From Thermocrispum agreste DSM 44070 (GTDB lineage Bacteria; Actinomycetota; Actinomycetes; Mycobacteriales; Pseudonocardiaceae): a DNA stretch of 64,000 nucleotides. The notes beneath the pieces were generated by a model, which was given only the letters and a program-made list of their open reading frames with translations, did no database searches and had not been told where the DNA came from. Where the stretch lies: positions 32,840 to 96,839 of the forward strand of contig NZ_ATYX01000008.1 of NCBI RefSeq assembly GCF_000427905.1. The letters run 5' to 3'. A program made the position numbers and the translations under genes. This document shows, one piece after another, positions 29,508-38,818 of the stretch (its first letter is position 1; each line of letters begins with the position of its first letter).

Positions 29508-29578
29508 AGCAGGCGAGTGCGCGGTACCGGTCGGGAAGGTTAACCTCGAGGGAGAACCCCCGGCGCGGAAGGAGCGGC

Positions 29579-29776
29579 ATGCACTACCTGCTCGTGGCGA
29601 TCGGAGCACTGGCCGTCGCCGTGCTCCTCTGGCGTATGTACACCGCGGAACGGGTCGGCGTGCCGGCTGAGAAGCGCCGGCCTGCCCGTCCGTTGGCGCC
29701 GGACGACGATCCGGAGTTCTTGCGCAAGCTGGCCGAGCAGACCCGCAAGAACTTGCCAGAGGACAAGGACAAGTAG
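29579..29776 (+). CDS. Small single-helix membrane protein
   Basis: 65 residues: an N-terminal helix (YLLVAIGALAVAVLLWRMY) then a basic and acidic cytosolic tail ending in DPEFLRKLAEQTRKNLPEDK. A very good ribosome site (GGAAGGAGCGGC) precedes the ATG, and a textbook terminator follows, so this is a real transcription unit. I do not recognise a function. Its position beside bldC and its small size suggest a conserved actinobacterial membrane peptide. Confidence 0.8.
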   Translation: MHYLLVAIGALAVAVLLWRMYTAERVGVPAEKRRPARPLAPDDDPEFLRKLAEQTRKNLPEDKDK

Positions 29777-29786
29777 CGCCGAAGCG

Positions 29787-29818
29787 AAAGCCGCGGACCC
29801 AGGCGGTCCGCGGCTTTT
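29787..29818 (+). terminator. Intrinsic terminator
   Basis: AAAGCCGCGGACC and GGTCCGCGGCTTT pair over 13 bp with a five-base loop and run into TTTTGT, ten bases after the small membrane protein's stop. The A/T-flanked stem would also work on the other strand. Confidence 0.9.
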
Positions 29819-30101
29819 GTCATGCCCGACGGCAGGCCGCGTCACCGCCTGAGTGGTGTGTGTGGGGCTGGTTGGCGAAGGGCACTGGCACGGGTGCGCT
29901 GCCTATGCGCGACAGCCGACCGACGATGCTGGGCGTGGTTCTGAGCCTGAGAGGAGTCCTGTCGGGCTGAAAACGACGGTCGTCGCCATGGCGGCCACCC
30001 GACCACGACACGACACAGCGCACCCACGCGCACCAACCACCAGCACCACAGCAAGGACCACAACCCCGCCCCCGAGCAAGACTGCCAGCCCAGCAAACGC
30101 C

Positions 30102-31661
30102 CTACTGGGTGGGGAAGGCGTCCGCCACCGCGGCGGCCAGCCGCAGCAACGCCAGCTGGGTCTCCTCCTGCAGCCGGTCCAGCTCGATCTCCGCGCCTTC
30201 CTCCAGGTGCGGGTCGAACGGGATCCGACACACCACCCTGGTGCGCGCCCCGAAATGCGCCTCCAGCTTGTCCAGGTCGACCGAGCTCGCCTTGGGTCGG
30301 ACCGAGTTGATCACCGCCACCGAACGCTTCACCAGGTCCCCGTAACCGTGCGCGTCCAGCCAGTCCAGCGTCGCCGACGCACTGCGCGCCCCGTCCACCG
30401 ACCCGGACGACACCACCACCAGGGCGTCGGCCAGCTCCAGCACGCCTTTCATCGCGCTGTGCATCAAGCCGGTGCCGCAGTCGGTGAGCACGATGTTGTA
30501 GAAGTGCTCGAGCAGGTCCACCGTGCGGCGGTAGTCGTGCTCCGAGAACGCCTCGGACACCGCCGGGTCCTGCTCGCTGGCCAGGATCTCCAACCTGCTC
30601 GAGCCCTGCGACGTGTACGCCCGGATGTCGCTGTACTTGGTGATCCGGTCGGCGTCCCGCAGCAGATGCCGCACGGTCGCCGTGGTCTCCATCGGGATCT
30701 TCTGCGACAGCGTCCCCCGGTCCGGGTTGGCGTCGACGGCGATCACCCGGTCACCGCGCAGGGACGCGAACGTCGCGCCCAAGGTCGCGGTGGTCGTGGT
30801 CTTCCCGACGCCGCCCTTGAGGCTCAACATGGCGATCTTGTAGCAGCCACGCAGCGGCTGGTTGATGCGCGTGATCAGTTCCCGCTTGAGCCGGTCCTTC
30901 GGGCTCTCGCCCGGGTTGATCAGGTGCCCGGACGCGACGTAGACGAACTTGCGCCACCCGGACTGCGGCTTCCGCTTCACCGGTTTGATCAGCTGCGCCG
31001 ACGCCAGGTCGTCGCCATTGGCCCGGGCATGCCTGCCGCGCTTGGGCTGCTGCTGCGGCTGCGCCGGGGGCACCTGCATCGGCTGCTGCGGAGCGGCCAT
31101 CGGGGCCTGCGGACGACCTGCCGCCTGCGGGTGACCGGCCGCCTGCGGGTGACCGGCCTGGTGGCCGGGGGCCTGGGGGCCGCCCGGCATCTGCTGGCCG
31201 GGAGCCGGTTGCCCGGCGGACGTCGGCGGGTAGGCCTGATGCTGCTGATCGACCGACGCTTGCTGGTATCCGGGCTGCTGCGCGGGCAGCGGACCCGACG
31301 GCGGCTGGGCCAGTCCGTAGTGGCCGTACCCCATCGGATGCGCAACGGTCTGCTCGAGGGCCGACTCGGCGTGGCTTCCCGGGTAGACCTCGTCGGCGGG
31401 AACGACGGGCGGAACCTCTTCCTGCCGAACCGTCTGCGGGGCGACGTGGTGCCCACGCGCACGAGGGTGGGCGTGCGAATCGGTGTCGGCGTCCGCGTCC
31501 GCGGCACCGTCCACGCTGTCCGGCGGGTTCTCGGCCGCCGCTTGTGCGCTTGTGGTGGGCTCGGGCTCCTGGGCGGCCTGGGTGGGCCGCTGCTCCTGAG
31601 CCCCGGCCTCGGCCGGACTCTCTGCGGCCGGGTGGCCCGTGCTCTGGTGTGGCTCACTCAC
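30102..31661 (-). CDS. MinD/ParA-type ATPase with Pro/Gln-rich N-terminus (EspI-like)
   Basis: 519 residues. The first ~210 residues are disordered, rich in Pro, Gln, Ala and His, with short repeats such as AGHPQAAG. A basic linker follows, then a deviant Walker A KGGVGKTTTT at 282-291 and the MinD core (VIAVDANPDRGTLSQ, VLTDCGTGLMHSAMKG). The layout matches ESX/type VII-associated EspI-like ATPases and orphan MinD proteins. No ESX genes or ParB are nearby, so chromosome partition is unlikely and the partner is unknown. GTG at 31661 with GGAGG seven bases upstream is chosen over the longer frame. Confidence 0.75.
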   Translation of the reverse strand: MSEPHQSTGHPAAESPAEAGAQEQRPTQAAQEPEPTTSAQAAAENPPDSVDGAADADADTDSHAHPRARGHHVAPQTVRQEEVPPVVPADEVYPGSHAESALEQTVAHPMGYGHYGLAQPPSGPLPAQQPGYQQASVDQQHQAYPPTSAGQPAPGQQMPGGPQAPGHQAGHPQAAGHPQAAGRPQAPMAAPQQPMQVPPAQPQQQPKRGRHARANGDDLASAQLIKPVKRKPQSGWRKFVYVASGHLINPGESPKDRLKRELITRINQPLRGCYKIAMLSLKGGVGKTTTTATLGATFASLRGDRVIAVDANPDRGTLSQKIPMETTATVRHLLRDADRITKYSDIRAYTSQGSSRLEILASEQDPAVSEAFSEHDYRRTVDLLEHFYNIVLTDCGTGLMHSAMKGVLELADALVVVSSGSVDGARSASATLDWLDAHGYGDLVKRSVAVINSVRPKASSVDLDKLEAHFGARTRVVCRIPFDPHLEEGAEIELDRLQEETQLALLRLAAAVADAFPTQ

Positions 31662-31763
31662 TCGACGTCCTCCACTCACCCGACCAGTAGCTCACCGATC
31701 ACGCGCAACGGTAGTCGCCACCACGTGCGGTCGCGACCCAGTGGTGACCCGCGACTTGCCTCG

Positions 31764-32762
31764 TCAGACGCCCGCGTACGAGTGCAGGCCGGCGGTGACG
31801 AGGTTGATGAAGAAGAAGTTGAACACGATACAGGCGAACCCTGCGGTGTTGATCCACGCCGCAGGCTTGCCGCGCCATCCGGCGGTCGCCCTGGCATGCA
31901 GGTACGCAGCGTAGATGACCCAGGCGACGAACGACACCGTCTCCTTGGGGTCCCAGTCCCAGAACCGGCCCCACGCCGACTCCGCCCAGATGGCGCCGGC
32001 GAAGACACCGAACGTGTAGATCGGGAAGGCCAGCACGCTGGTGCGGTAGGCGATCCGGTCCAGCACGTCCTTACCGGGCAGCCGCTCGGCCAGCCGCCGG
32101 AACCGCCGCGGGTTGCCCTCGTTGGCGGTCCGCATCAGATACAGCACGCTGGCCACCCCGGGCACCAGGAACATCCCGGAAGCCACGATCGCCGCCGCCA
32201 CGTGAATGACCAGCCAATACGACTGGAGGGCGGGAACAAGCGGGCCGGCCTCGACGTACAGCGTGCCGCCGACGAACATCAAGAAGACGACCGGCAGCAG
32301 CACGAAGGCGGTCAGGTGCCTCAGCGGGTACTTGCGCACCAGAACCAGCCAGGTCACCACCGCCACCAGCGACAGCGCCATCAGGTACTCGTACATGTTG
32401 CCCCAGGGGGCACGCCCGGCGGCCAGGCCACGCAACACCAGCGCCGCCACGTGCAACAGCGCGCCGAGCACCATCAGTGCGATGCCCATGCGGCCGAACC
32501 GTTCCGGCCGGCCGGAAGCAGGCCTGCCGGCGGACGGGGCCGCGGGCACAGCGGCGTCGTGGGTGGCATCGGCGCCGTCGCCGTCCGCGACCGGCGCACC
32601 CGCCCCGACCAGCGCGCGCTGCTTGGCCAGGTCGCGCTGCGCCACCCGCTGCCTGGCCACTCGCCCGAACGCCTGCTCCACCAGCACGAACAGCATGGCC
32701 AGTACGTAAATGGCCGCCGCCGTCGTGTACGACAAGTCGCTGAATTGCGAATACGCGGTCAT
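31764..32762 (-). CDS. ccsB: Cytochrome c maturation protein CcsB (haem handling)
   Basis: 332-residue polytopic membrane protein, the CcsA/ResC partner of ResB in system II cytochrome c assembly, which carries haem across the membrane. The haem-binding WWD-type motif WGRFWDWDPKE and flanking conserved helices are present, with conserved His residues in LVIHVAAAIV and HARATAGWRG. An Ala/Pro-rich cytosolic loop (about 45-85) separates helix 1 from the rest. The start overlaps the resB stop (ATGA). Confidence 0.94.
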   Translation of the reverse strand: MTAYSQFSDLSYTTAAAIYVLAMLFVLVEQAFGRVARQRVAQRDLAKQRALVGAGAPVADGDGADATHDAAVPAAPSAGRPASGRPERFGRMGIALMVLGALLHVAALVLRGLAAGRAPWGNMYEYLMALSLVAVVTWLVLVRKYPLRHLTAFVLLPVVFLMFVGGTLYVEAGPLVPALQSYWLVIHVAAAIVASGMFLVPGVASVLYLMRTANEGNPRRFRRLAERLPGKDVLDRIAYRTSVLAFPIYTFGVFAGAIWAESAWGRFWDWDPKETVSFVAWVIYAAYLHARATAGWRGKPAAWINTAGFACIVFNFFFINLVTAGLHSYAGV

Positions 32763-34351
32763 CGCGCCTGCTCCTTAGTTCGCAGCAGTTCGTCGGCGAT
32801 GGCGCCGAACTCCTCGCCGTAGCCGGCTTGATCGGTCTTCGCCAAACCCCCGACCTGCACCACGGTACGTGTTCCGGACGTTTCGTCGCTCGCTGGGGTG
32901 ACGCGAATCCACACCCGCCGCCGCTTGATCAGCAGCGACATCAGCAGGCCGATCATGGTGGCCACCGCGAAGCCGAGCACGCCCTCCTGTGCGGGGTCGT
33001 GCGACACCTGCAGGGACACCCAGCGCTTCACCCCGGTGAACTCGACCTTGGTGCCGTCGTCCAGAACCACGGATTCACCGGGCCGAAGGTTCTCCCGCGC
33101 CACGCGTTTGAGTCGCTTCTGCTCGATCATGTCCTGATCGATCGAGAAGATCGATTGCGCGCGGCCGCTCTCCAGCCCCAGGTCCCCGCGCAGGATGTCC
33201 ACCGCCACCGCGGGATCGAGCAGCTGCGGGCCCGCCGACGTCAGCACCTTGCCCTGGAAGGCGGCCGTCGGGGCGAACAGGCCGGTGATGGCCAGCTGCT
33301 TGGTGCGCCGCTCGCGGGAGTCGGTGATGCCGGGCGGGTCGAACTTCGTGGCGCCGTCGGACAAGAACGTCGTCTGGTCCGCGGGACGCCACTGGGTGGC
33401 CTGCACCCGCTTGGTGCCGTCCGGGAAGGTCACCGTGAACTCCGGGGCGAAGCCGTGACCGAGCAGGTAGACCCGGTCGCCCTCGGTGCGCAGCGGGTTG
33501 TTGACCTCCAACTGGTGGGTCTTCCACCGGCCGGCTTCCAGATCCTCACCCGCGGAGTACTGCACCTGCGCACGGAAGGACGACGGCTGACCGTTCGGCA
33601 GGAACGTCGGGGTGAAGTCGGTGACGCGGATGCAGAACGACGTCAGCTCCGTGCCGTCCACCCGCAGGCCCGGCTCGAACGAGTCGTAGGCGTAGATGCC
33701 CGCATTGCAGAACTCCGACTCGGGGCCACCGCCGGCGTGCACGATGACCTGCCCCTCGTAGCCGTAGAGCTTGCCAAGTGCCACGCACACGATCAGGCCG
33801 AGCATCGAGAAGTGGAACAGCAGGTTGCCCGCTTCCCGCAGATAGCCGCGCTCCGCGCTGATGCTGGCCCCGCCGTCCTCGGTGCGCTCGACCATCCGCC
33901 ACCCGCGCAGCCGTTGCTTCGCCCGCGCCAGCACCTCCTCCGGCGTGCCGTCGACGGTGGCCGTCCGGAAGTGCGGCAAGCGGGACAGGTTGCGTGGGGT
34001 GAGCACCGGCTCGGCCCGCAGCGCCCGGTAGTACTCCAGGAATCGGGGCAGCAGGCAGCCGACGATCGACACCATCAGCAGCAGGTAGATCGCCGAGAAC
34101 CAGGCGCTGGAGTACACCTCGAAGAAGCCGAGGGCGTCCAGCAGCTCGCCCCACCAGCCGTGCTCGGCGATGTAGGCATCGACCTTCGGGGTGTTCAGCG
34201 AGTACTGCGGGAGCATCGCCCCGGGCAGCGCGGCCAGCGCGAGCAGGAACAGCAGGATCAGCGCGGTGCGCATCGAGGTGAGGCCGCGCCAGGTGTTGCG
34301 CGCGAAGGCCAGCGCCCTGCGGGCGGGGGTGTTGACGTATCCGGTGGTCAC
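32759..34351 (-). CDS. resB: Cytochrome c biogenesis protein ResB
   Basis: 530 residues. Three N-terminal helices, a large extracytoplasmic domain (including AGGGPESEFCNAGIYAYDSF and VYLLGHGFAPEFTVTFPDG), and a last helix near the C-terminus (VLGFAVATMIGLLMSLLI). It acts with CcsB to deliver haem to apocytochromes. GTG at 34351 (VTTGYVNTPARRALAFA) overlaps the ccdA stop by four bases. The frame runs on to 35029, but that part is the shadow of ccdA. Confidence 0.93.
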   Translation of the reverse strand: MTTGYVNTPARRALAFARNTWRGLTSMRTALILLFLLALAALPGAMLPQYSLNTPKVDAYIAEHGWWGELLDALGFFEVYSSAWFSAIYLLLMVSIVGCLLPRFLEYYRALRAEPVLTPRNLSRLPHFRTATVDGTPEEVLARAKQRLRGWRMVERTEDGGASISAERGYLREAGNLLFHFSMLGLIVCVALGKLYGYEGQVIVHAGGGPESEFCNAGIYAYDSFEPGLRVDGTELTSFCIRVTDFTPTFLPNGQPSSFRAQVQYSAGEDLEAGRWKTHQLEVNNPLRTEGDRVYLLGHGFAPEFTVTFPDGTKRVQATQWRPADQTTFLSDGATKFDPPGITDSRERRTKQLAITGLFAPTAAFQGKVLTSAGPQLLDPAVAVDILRGDLGLESGRAQSIFSIDQDMIEQKRLKRVARENLRPGESVVLDDGTKVEFTGVKRWVSLQVSHDPAQEGVLGFAVATMIGLLMSLLIKRRRVWIRVTPASDETSGTRTVVQVGGLAKTDQAGYGEEFGAIADELLRTKEQAR

Positions 34352-35118
34352 AGTGGCAGCTCCGTGTCGGAGATGAAGCCGTCCCGCAGCCAGGCGACGA
34401 TGTCCGCCCACAGCCCGCTGACCAGCAGCAGTCCGACGACCAGCAACAGCACCCCGCCGGTGATCTGCACCGCGCGGACCCGGCGGCGCAGCCAGCCTGC
34501 CGCCCGGACGGCCCAGCCCGCGCCCAGCGCGATGAGCAGGAACGGCAGGCCGAGGCCGATGCAGTAGACGAACACCAGGAAGTACCCGCGCACCGCGCTC
34601 TCTCCGGTCGCCGAGGCGATGGCCAGCACCCCGGCCAGCGTCGGCCCCAGGCACGGGGTCCAGCCGAGGGCGAAGACGCCGCCGAGCACCGGGGCGCCCC
34701 ACAGGCCCATACGCGGCACGACCTTCGGCCGGACGTCGCGTTGCAGCGCCGGGACGAAGCCCAGGAACACCAGGGCCATGACGATGGTGATCACCCCGCC
34801 GATGCGCTGCAGCAGCTCCTGGTTGGCCAGCAGGGCGTCGGCGAGCCACACCAGGCTGCCGATGCCGGCGGCGAAGACGACGGTGAACCCGAGAACGAAC
34901 AGCGCCGCGGCACCGACCACCCGGAAGCGGCCTTGCTTGGGGCCCTCGCCGGTGGTCACCGCCGGGGCGTCCGCACCGACCAGCGCGGCGAGGTAGGCGA
35001 GGTAGCCGGGCACCAGCGGGACGACGCACGGCGAGGCGAACGACACCGCACCGGCGGCCAGCGCCAGGACTGCCGCCAGCAGCAGCGGTCCCGACATCGC
35101 CAGCTCGGTGAGTTCCAT
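34348..35118 (-). CDS. ccdA: Thiol-disulfide carrier CcdA
   Basis: 256-residue membrane protein with six helices that carries electrons from cytosolic thioredoxin to the exterior. The redox cysteines are Cys31 (SFASPCVVPLVPGY) and Cys156 (GWTPCLGPTLAG). It keeps the haem-attachment cysteines of apocytochrome c reduced, through the TlpA-like protein encoded just upstream. Coupled to resB by overlap and 30 bases from the thioredoxin gene. Confidence 0.94.
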   Translation of the reverse strand: MELTELAMSGPLLLAAVLALAAGAVSFASPCVVPLVPGYLAYLAALVGADAPAVTTGEGPKQGRFRVVGAAALFVLGFTVVFAAGIGSLVWLADALLANQELLQRIGGVITIVMALVFLGFVPALQRDVRPKVVPRMGLWGAPVLGGVFALGWTPCLGPTLAGVLAIASATGESAVRGYFLVFVYCIGLGLPFLLIALGAGWAVRAAGWLRRRVRAVQITGGVLLLVVGLLLVSGLWADIVAWLRDGFISDTELPL

Positions 35119-35148
35119 CGGGGACCTAGCCTAGGCCGGTGTCCGCCG

Positions 35149-35772
35149 TCACTCGGCGGTGAGTCGCTTGAGCACGGGTTTCAGATCAGCGGCCAGCACC
35201 GGCTCGAGGAACACGTTGGCCACCCGGTGGCGTTTGTCCAGCACCAGGGTCAACGGCACGACGTTGCGCGGCAGGCCCTTCATCTGCAGCATCACGCGGC
35301 CGGACGGGTCGTACAGCGACGGATAGGTGAGCTTGCGGTCCCGCATGAAGTCCTGCGCCGTCTCGCGCACCGGGTCCCGCACGTCGATGCCCAGCACCAC
35401 CACGCCGCCGTCCGGGTCGTGCACCTGCTGCAGCTCGGGTGCCTCGGCCCGGCACGGCGGGCACCACTGACCCCACACGTTCAGCACCACGACCTTGCCG
35501 GCGAAGTCCTTGGTGGACAGCTGCTTGCCCGGGTTCATCAGGTCTTCGCCGGTGACGGTGAGCGACTGCCGCTCCGCACGCGGGTATTCGATGCGGGTCT
35601 GGCCGCCAGGGGCGACGAAGGTGAACTGGGAACCGCTCACCACCGCGTCGTCGCCGGTGCTGCAGCCGGCCAGCGCGGCGGAACAGCAGGTCAGCGCCGC
35701 GGCGAGCGCGGCGAGCAGGCGCCCGCCGCGCCGGGCACGGGCCCGGCCACGACGCGCGGACGCCGGTGTCAT
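35149..35772 (-). CDS. TlpA/ResA-like thioredoxin lipoprotein
   Basis: 207 residues. A basic start and hydrophobic stretch lead to the lipobox LAGC with Cys37 as acylation site. The thioredoxin fold carries WCPPC at 103-107. It is a membrane-anchored extracytoplasmic reductant, expected to receive electrons from CcdA and reduce apocytochrome c CXXCH motifs. The ATG at 35772 overlaps the phosphatase stop (ATGA); the longer frame to 36486 is a shadow of that gene. Confidence 0.92.
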   Translation of the reverse strand: MTPASARRGRARARRGGRLLAALAAALTCCSAALAGCSTGDDAVVSGSQFTFVAPGGQTRIEYPRAERQSLTVTGEDLMNPGKQLSTKDFAGKVVVLNVWGQWCPPCRAEAPELQQVHDPDGGVVVLGIDVRDPVRETAQDFMRDRKLTYPSLYDPSGRVMLQMKGLPRNVVPLTLVLDKRHRVANVFLEPVLAADLKPVLKRLTAE

Positions 35773-36404
35773 GCCCCGGTCACCCGCGGGTCGGTCCGGC
35801 CTGCCGGCTCGGCGTAGCGGATGGCCGTGATGGTGTGCCCGGTGAACTCGAAGCTGGTCAGCGAGGCCAGCGAACACTCCCGCTTGCGGGGGTCGTGCCA
35901 CAGCCGCTTGCCCTCCACGAAGCGGCGCAGCGTCCAGATCGGCAGCTGGTGCGACACGCACACCGCTTCGTGCCCCTCCGCGGCCGCCCGCGCGGCGTAG
36001 GCGGCACCCAGCATGCGCCGGGCGATGTCCAGGTACGGCTCGCCCCACGACGGCCGGAACGGGTTCCACAGCTTGCGCCAATGGCGGGGATCCCGCAGTG
36101 CCCCGTCGCCGACCGACACCCGCATGCCCTCGAAGTAGTTGTCCGACTCGATCAGCTGCTCGTCGGTATCGACCTCCAGCCGGTGCGCCGCCGCGATCGG
36201 CGCCGCGGTCTCCTGTGCGCGCTGCAGCGGCGAGGCCACCACGTAGGTGATGTCGTGATTGGCCAGGTACTCGGCCACCGCGAGGGCCTGCTTGTTGCCG
36301 GTCTCCGACAGCTTGTACCCGGGCAGCCTGCCGTACAGCACGCCTTCCGGGTTGTGCACCTCGCCGTGCCGCACGAAATGCACCACTGTCCTGGTCGCTG
36401 TCAT
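35769..36404 (-). CDS. Histidine phosphatase superfamily protein
   Basis: 211 residues of the phosphoglycerate-mutase-like fold. The catalytic RHG motif is at 12-14 (HFVRHGEVHN), and the second half contains CVSHQLPIWTLRRF. The same gene opens the cytochrome c maturation operon in mycobacteria (Rv0525 position). The substrate is unknown; a metabolic mutase is unlikely because the canonical loops of GpmA are not seen. Four-base overlap with the TlpA-like gene. Confidence 0.88.
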   Translation of the reverse strand: MTATRTVVHFVRHGEVHNPEGVLYGRLPGYKLSETGNKQALAVAEYLANHDITYVVASPLQRAQETAAPIAAAHRLEVDTDEQLIESDNYFEGMRVSVGDGALRDPRHWRKLWNPFRPSWGEPYLDIARRMLGAAYAARAAAEGHEAVCVSHQLPIWTLRRFVEGKRLWHDPRKRECSLASLTSFEFTGHTITAIRYAEPAGRTDPRVTGA

Positions 36405-36595
36405 GAACCCCTCCGCTCGTGCACCGCGCCGGATCGGTTACCGCTACCTCAGCCTTGCGCCCGCCGGTGACGATCCCCGTGACCACCGGCTTTGGGCGAA
36501 CTGTCCAAGTTCACCTTGCCCCATCGCCGGTCCGGCTCGCCGTGGTGGCGGTCCGATCCATGAGGCAGACCACGGCACCCTCCGGCGGTTCCCCG

Positions 36596-37906
36596 TCAGG
36601 GCTCGGCACGGGCGGCCGCTTCGGCGGCGGCGGGCAGTGCCGCCTCGATCCGCTCGAACGTCTCGTCGTCCATCGCCGCGTTGACGAACCACGCTTCGAA
36701 CGCGCTTGGCGGCGCGTACACCCCGCGCTCGAGCAACGCGTGGAAGAACGGCGCGAACCGGTACGTCTCCGAGGCCTGCGCACTGGCGTAATCGTGCACG
36801 GGCTGGTCGGTGAAGAAGACCGACAGCAGGTTGCCCGCGTACTGCACGATGTGCCGCACCCCGGCCTTGGTCAGCGCCTCGGTCAGCAGGGCGCCGAGCC
36901 GCTGCGCGTTGGCGTCCAGCGCCTGGTAGACCTCGGCGTCCGCGGCGCGGAGGGTCGCCAGGCCCGCCGCCACGGCCACCGGATTGCCGGAGAGCGTGCC
37001 CGCCTGGTAGACCGGTCCGCTCGGGGCAAGGTGCTCCATCACGTCCGCCCGGCCGCCGAACGCGGCAGCGGGCAGCCCGCCGGACATCACCTTGCCGAAC
37101 GTGTACAGGTCGCCGGGGATCCGCTCCAGCCCGTACCAGCCCGACGCGGACACCCGGAAGCCGGTCATCACTTCGTCCATGATCAACAGGGCGCCGTGCT
37201 GCGTGCACAGCTCGCGCAGCCCCGCGTTGAAGCCCTCCCGCGGCGGGACCGCGCCCATGTTGCCCGCGGCCGCCTCGGTGATCACGCACGCGATCTGCCC
37301 CTCGTTCTCGCTGAACGCCAGCTTGACCGCGTCGAGATCGTTGTACGGAAGCACGATGGTGTCCGCCGCGGACGCCCCGGTCACGCCGGGCGACGTCGGC
37401 AGCCCGAGCGTGGCCACCCCCGACCCGGCCTGGGCCAGCAGCGCGTCGACGTGGCCGTGGTAGCAGCCGGCGAACTTGATCACCTTGCTGCGGCCGGTGA
37501 AGCCGCGCGCCAGGCGCACCGCGCTCATGGTCGCCTCGGTGCCGCTGTTGACCAGCCGGATCCGTTCCACCGGCTCGACCCGGTCGACGATCTCCTCGGC
37601 CAGGTCCAGCTCGCCCCGTGTCGGTGTGCCGAACGACAAGCCGAACGCGGCGGCTTCCTGCACGGCCCGCACGACGTCCGGGTGCGCGTGGCCGAGGATC
37701 ATCGGCCCCCAGGAGGAGACCAGGTCCACGTAGGTGTTGCCGTCCGCATCACGCAGGTACGCGCCGGAGCCGGACACCATGAAACGCGGGGTGCCGCCCA
37801 CCGCTTTGAACGCCCGCACCGGCGAATTGACCCCGCCCGGGGTCAGCGTCGTCGCCCGGTCGAACAGTGCTCGAGACTCCTGGCAGCTCATCATCCTCCG
37901 GTCCAC
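36596..37906 (-). CDS. hemL: Glutamate-1-semialdehyde 2,1-aminomutase
   Basis: 436-residue PLP enzyme that makes 5-aminolevulinate from glutamate-1-semialdehyde, the product of HemA (encoded at 43442-44749). PLP-binding Lys272 lies in TFGKVMSGG, and the N-terminal signature [18 protein letters not shown] and [11 protein letters not shown] are typical. It starts at 37906 or possibly at the internal MMSCQESR. Transcribed with the three membrane-protein genes upstream; 190 bases separate it from the phosphatase operon. Confidence 0.96.
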   Translation of the reverse strand: MDRRMMSCQESRALFDRATTLTPGGVNSPVRAFKAVGGTPRFMVSGSGAYLRDADGNTYVDLVSSWGPMILGHAHPDVVRAVQEAAAFGLSFGTPTRGELDLAEEIVDRVEPVERIRLVNSGTEATMSAVRLARGFTGRSKVIKFAGCYHGHVDALLAQAGSGVATLGLPTSPGVTGASAADTIVLPYNDLDAVKLAFSENEGQIACVITEAAAGNMGAVPPREGFNAGLRELCTQHGALLIMDEVMTGFRVSASGWYGLERIPGDLYTFGKVMSGGLPAAAFGGRADVMEHLAPSGPVYQAGTLSGNPVAVAAGLATLRAADAEVYQALDANAQRLGALLTEALTKAGVRHIVQYAGNLLSVFFTDQPVHDYASAQASETYRFAPFFHALLERGVYAPPSAFEAWFVNAAMDDETFERIEAALPAAAEAAARAEP

Positions 37907-37909
37907 GCA

Positions 37910-38338
37910 TCAGACGTCTTCGTCGAACGGCGGCCACGGTTCGGTGCGCTCGGACCGCCCCCTGCGCGAGCGGACCCGCACCGCGAGCAGCAGCTGCCGC
38001 CCGGCATCCAGGACCAGCAGGACACCCACCAGCCCGAGGCCGATCGCGCCGCTGATCGCGTCGCCGTGGTAGTGGGTCAGCTCCACCGAACCGTCCGGGG
38101 TGGGCACCACGGTGATCCCGGACTGCCACAGCCGGACGGCCAGCCACCCGGCCGTCGCGGCCAGGATCAGCTCGGCCAGCGCGACGAGTGCCCGCCACGG
38201 CTGGTGCAGGCGCCCAGGGCGAGTGGGCGCGGATGCCGGCGGCCCGCCTGTCGGATCGGGTGCCCGATCCCCGGCGGCGTCCGCGAACGCCTGGTCGGCG
38301 CCCCGGCCCCCTTCGCCCGATGTCCTGGTCATGCTCAC
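37910..38338 (-). CDS. Small membrane protein, unknown
   Basis: 142 residues. A Gly/Pro/Ala-rich cytosolic start, one helix (WRALVALAELILAATAGWLAVRLW), an external loop (VVPTPDGSVELTHYHGDAI), a second helix, then a basic tail. I do not recognise a family. It lies three bases upstream of hemL, so it is probably co-transcribed with it. Confidence 0.65.
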   Translation of the reverse strand: MSMTRTSGEGGRGADQAFADAAGDRAPDPTGGPPASAPTRPGRLHQPWRALVALAELILAATAGWLAVRLWQSGITVVPTPDGSVELTHYHGDAISGAIGLGLVGVLLVLDAGRQLLLAVRVRSRRGRSERTEPWPPFDEDV

Positions 38339-38350
38339 GTGGTCAGCTTC

Positions 38351-38818
38351 TCATGCGTCCATGGCGGCTCGCAGGGCGGTGCGCAGCGCCTCGCCGTCCC
38401 GTGCCCAGGCCAGCGCCCTGGTGCCGTCGGTCAGCTGCAGCCGCACCGGTTCGTACTTGCGCGGCATGCTGTGCCCGCCGCCGAGGACCCGCAGGTCACG
38501 GACCTGCTCGTCGCGCGGGCCCGCCGGGAGGATCTTGGCGATGCGGTCGATGGCGAGCACTTCGGGGCCCTGGATCAGCTCGCTGCGGGTGACCCGCACG
38601 CGGCAGAACCGGCGCCTGGCGACCACCCAAAGCACGGTGATCAGCAGCAGGACCCCGCCGGCGAGCGCCCACAGGCTCCAGAACACCGGGCCGGTGACCG
38701 CTTCCACCGCGACGCCGGCCGCGGCCAGCCCGAACGGGAAGGCCAGCGCCAGCCAGCTGCCCCCCGGGTCGTCGTAGAGCACGTCCTGCGCGTCCGGCAC
38801 GGCACGTTCCCCGCTCAC
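38351..38818 (-). CDS. Two-helix membrane protein, unknown
   Basis: 155 residues. Two close helices (ALAFPFGLAAAGVAVEAVTG and LWALAGGVLLLITVLWVVA) precede a cytosolic beta-rich domain with VTRSELIQGPEVLAIDRIAK and a C-terminal VRLQLTDGTRALAWARDGEALRTALRAA, which looks PH-like. Several actinobacterial small DUF families have this arrangement; I cannot assign one with confidence. It overlaps the next upstream gene by four bases. Confidence 0.65.
   Translation of the reverse strand: MSGERAVPDAQDVLYDDPGGSWLALAFPFGLAAAGVAVEAVTGPVFWSLWALAGGVLLLITVLWVVARRRFCRVRVTRSELIQGPEVLAIDRIAKILPAGPRDEQVRDLRVLGGGHSMPRKYEPVRLQLTDGTRALAWARDGEALRTALRAAMDA

Noticed and set aside
29820-30101. Possible short gene or RNA between the small membrane protein and the MinD-like gene
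   Set aside because: No ribosome site, hairpin or conserved-looking frame; only low-complexity ACC-rich sequence.
30102-31661. Chromosome-partition ParA
   Set aside because: No parB or parS-like sites nearby, and the long disordered leader is unlike ParA.
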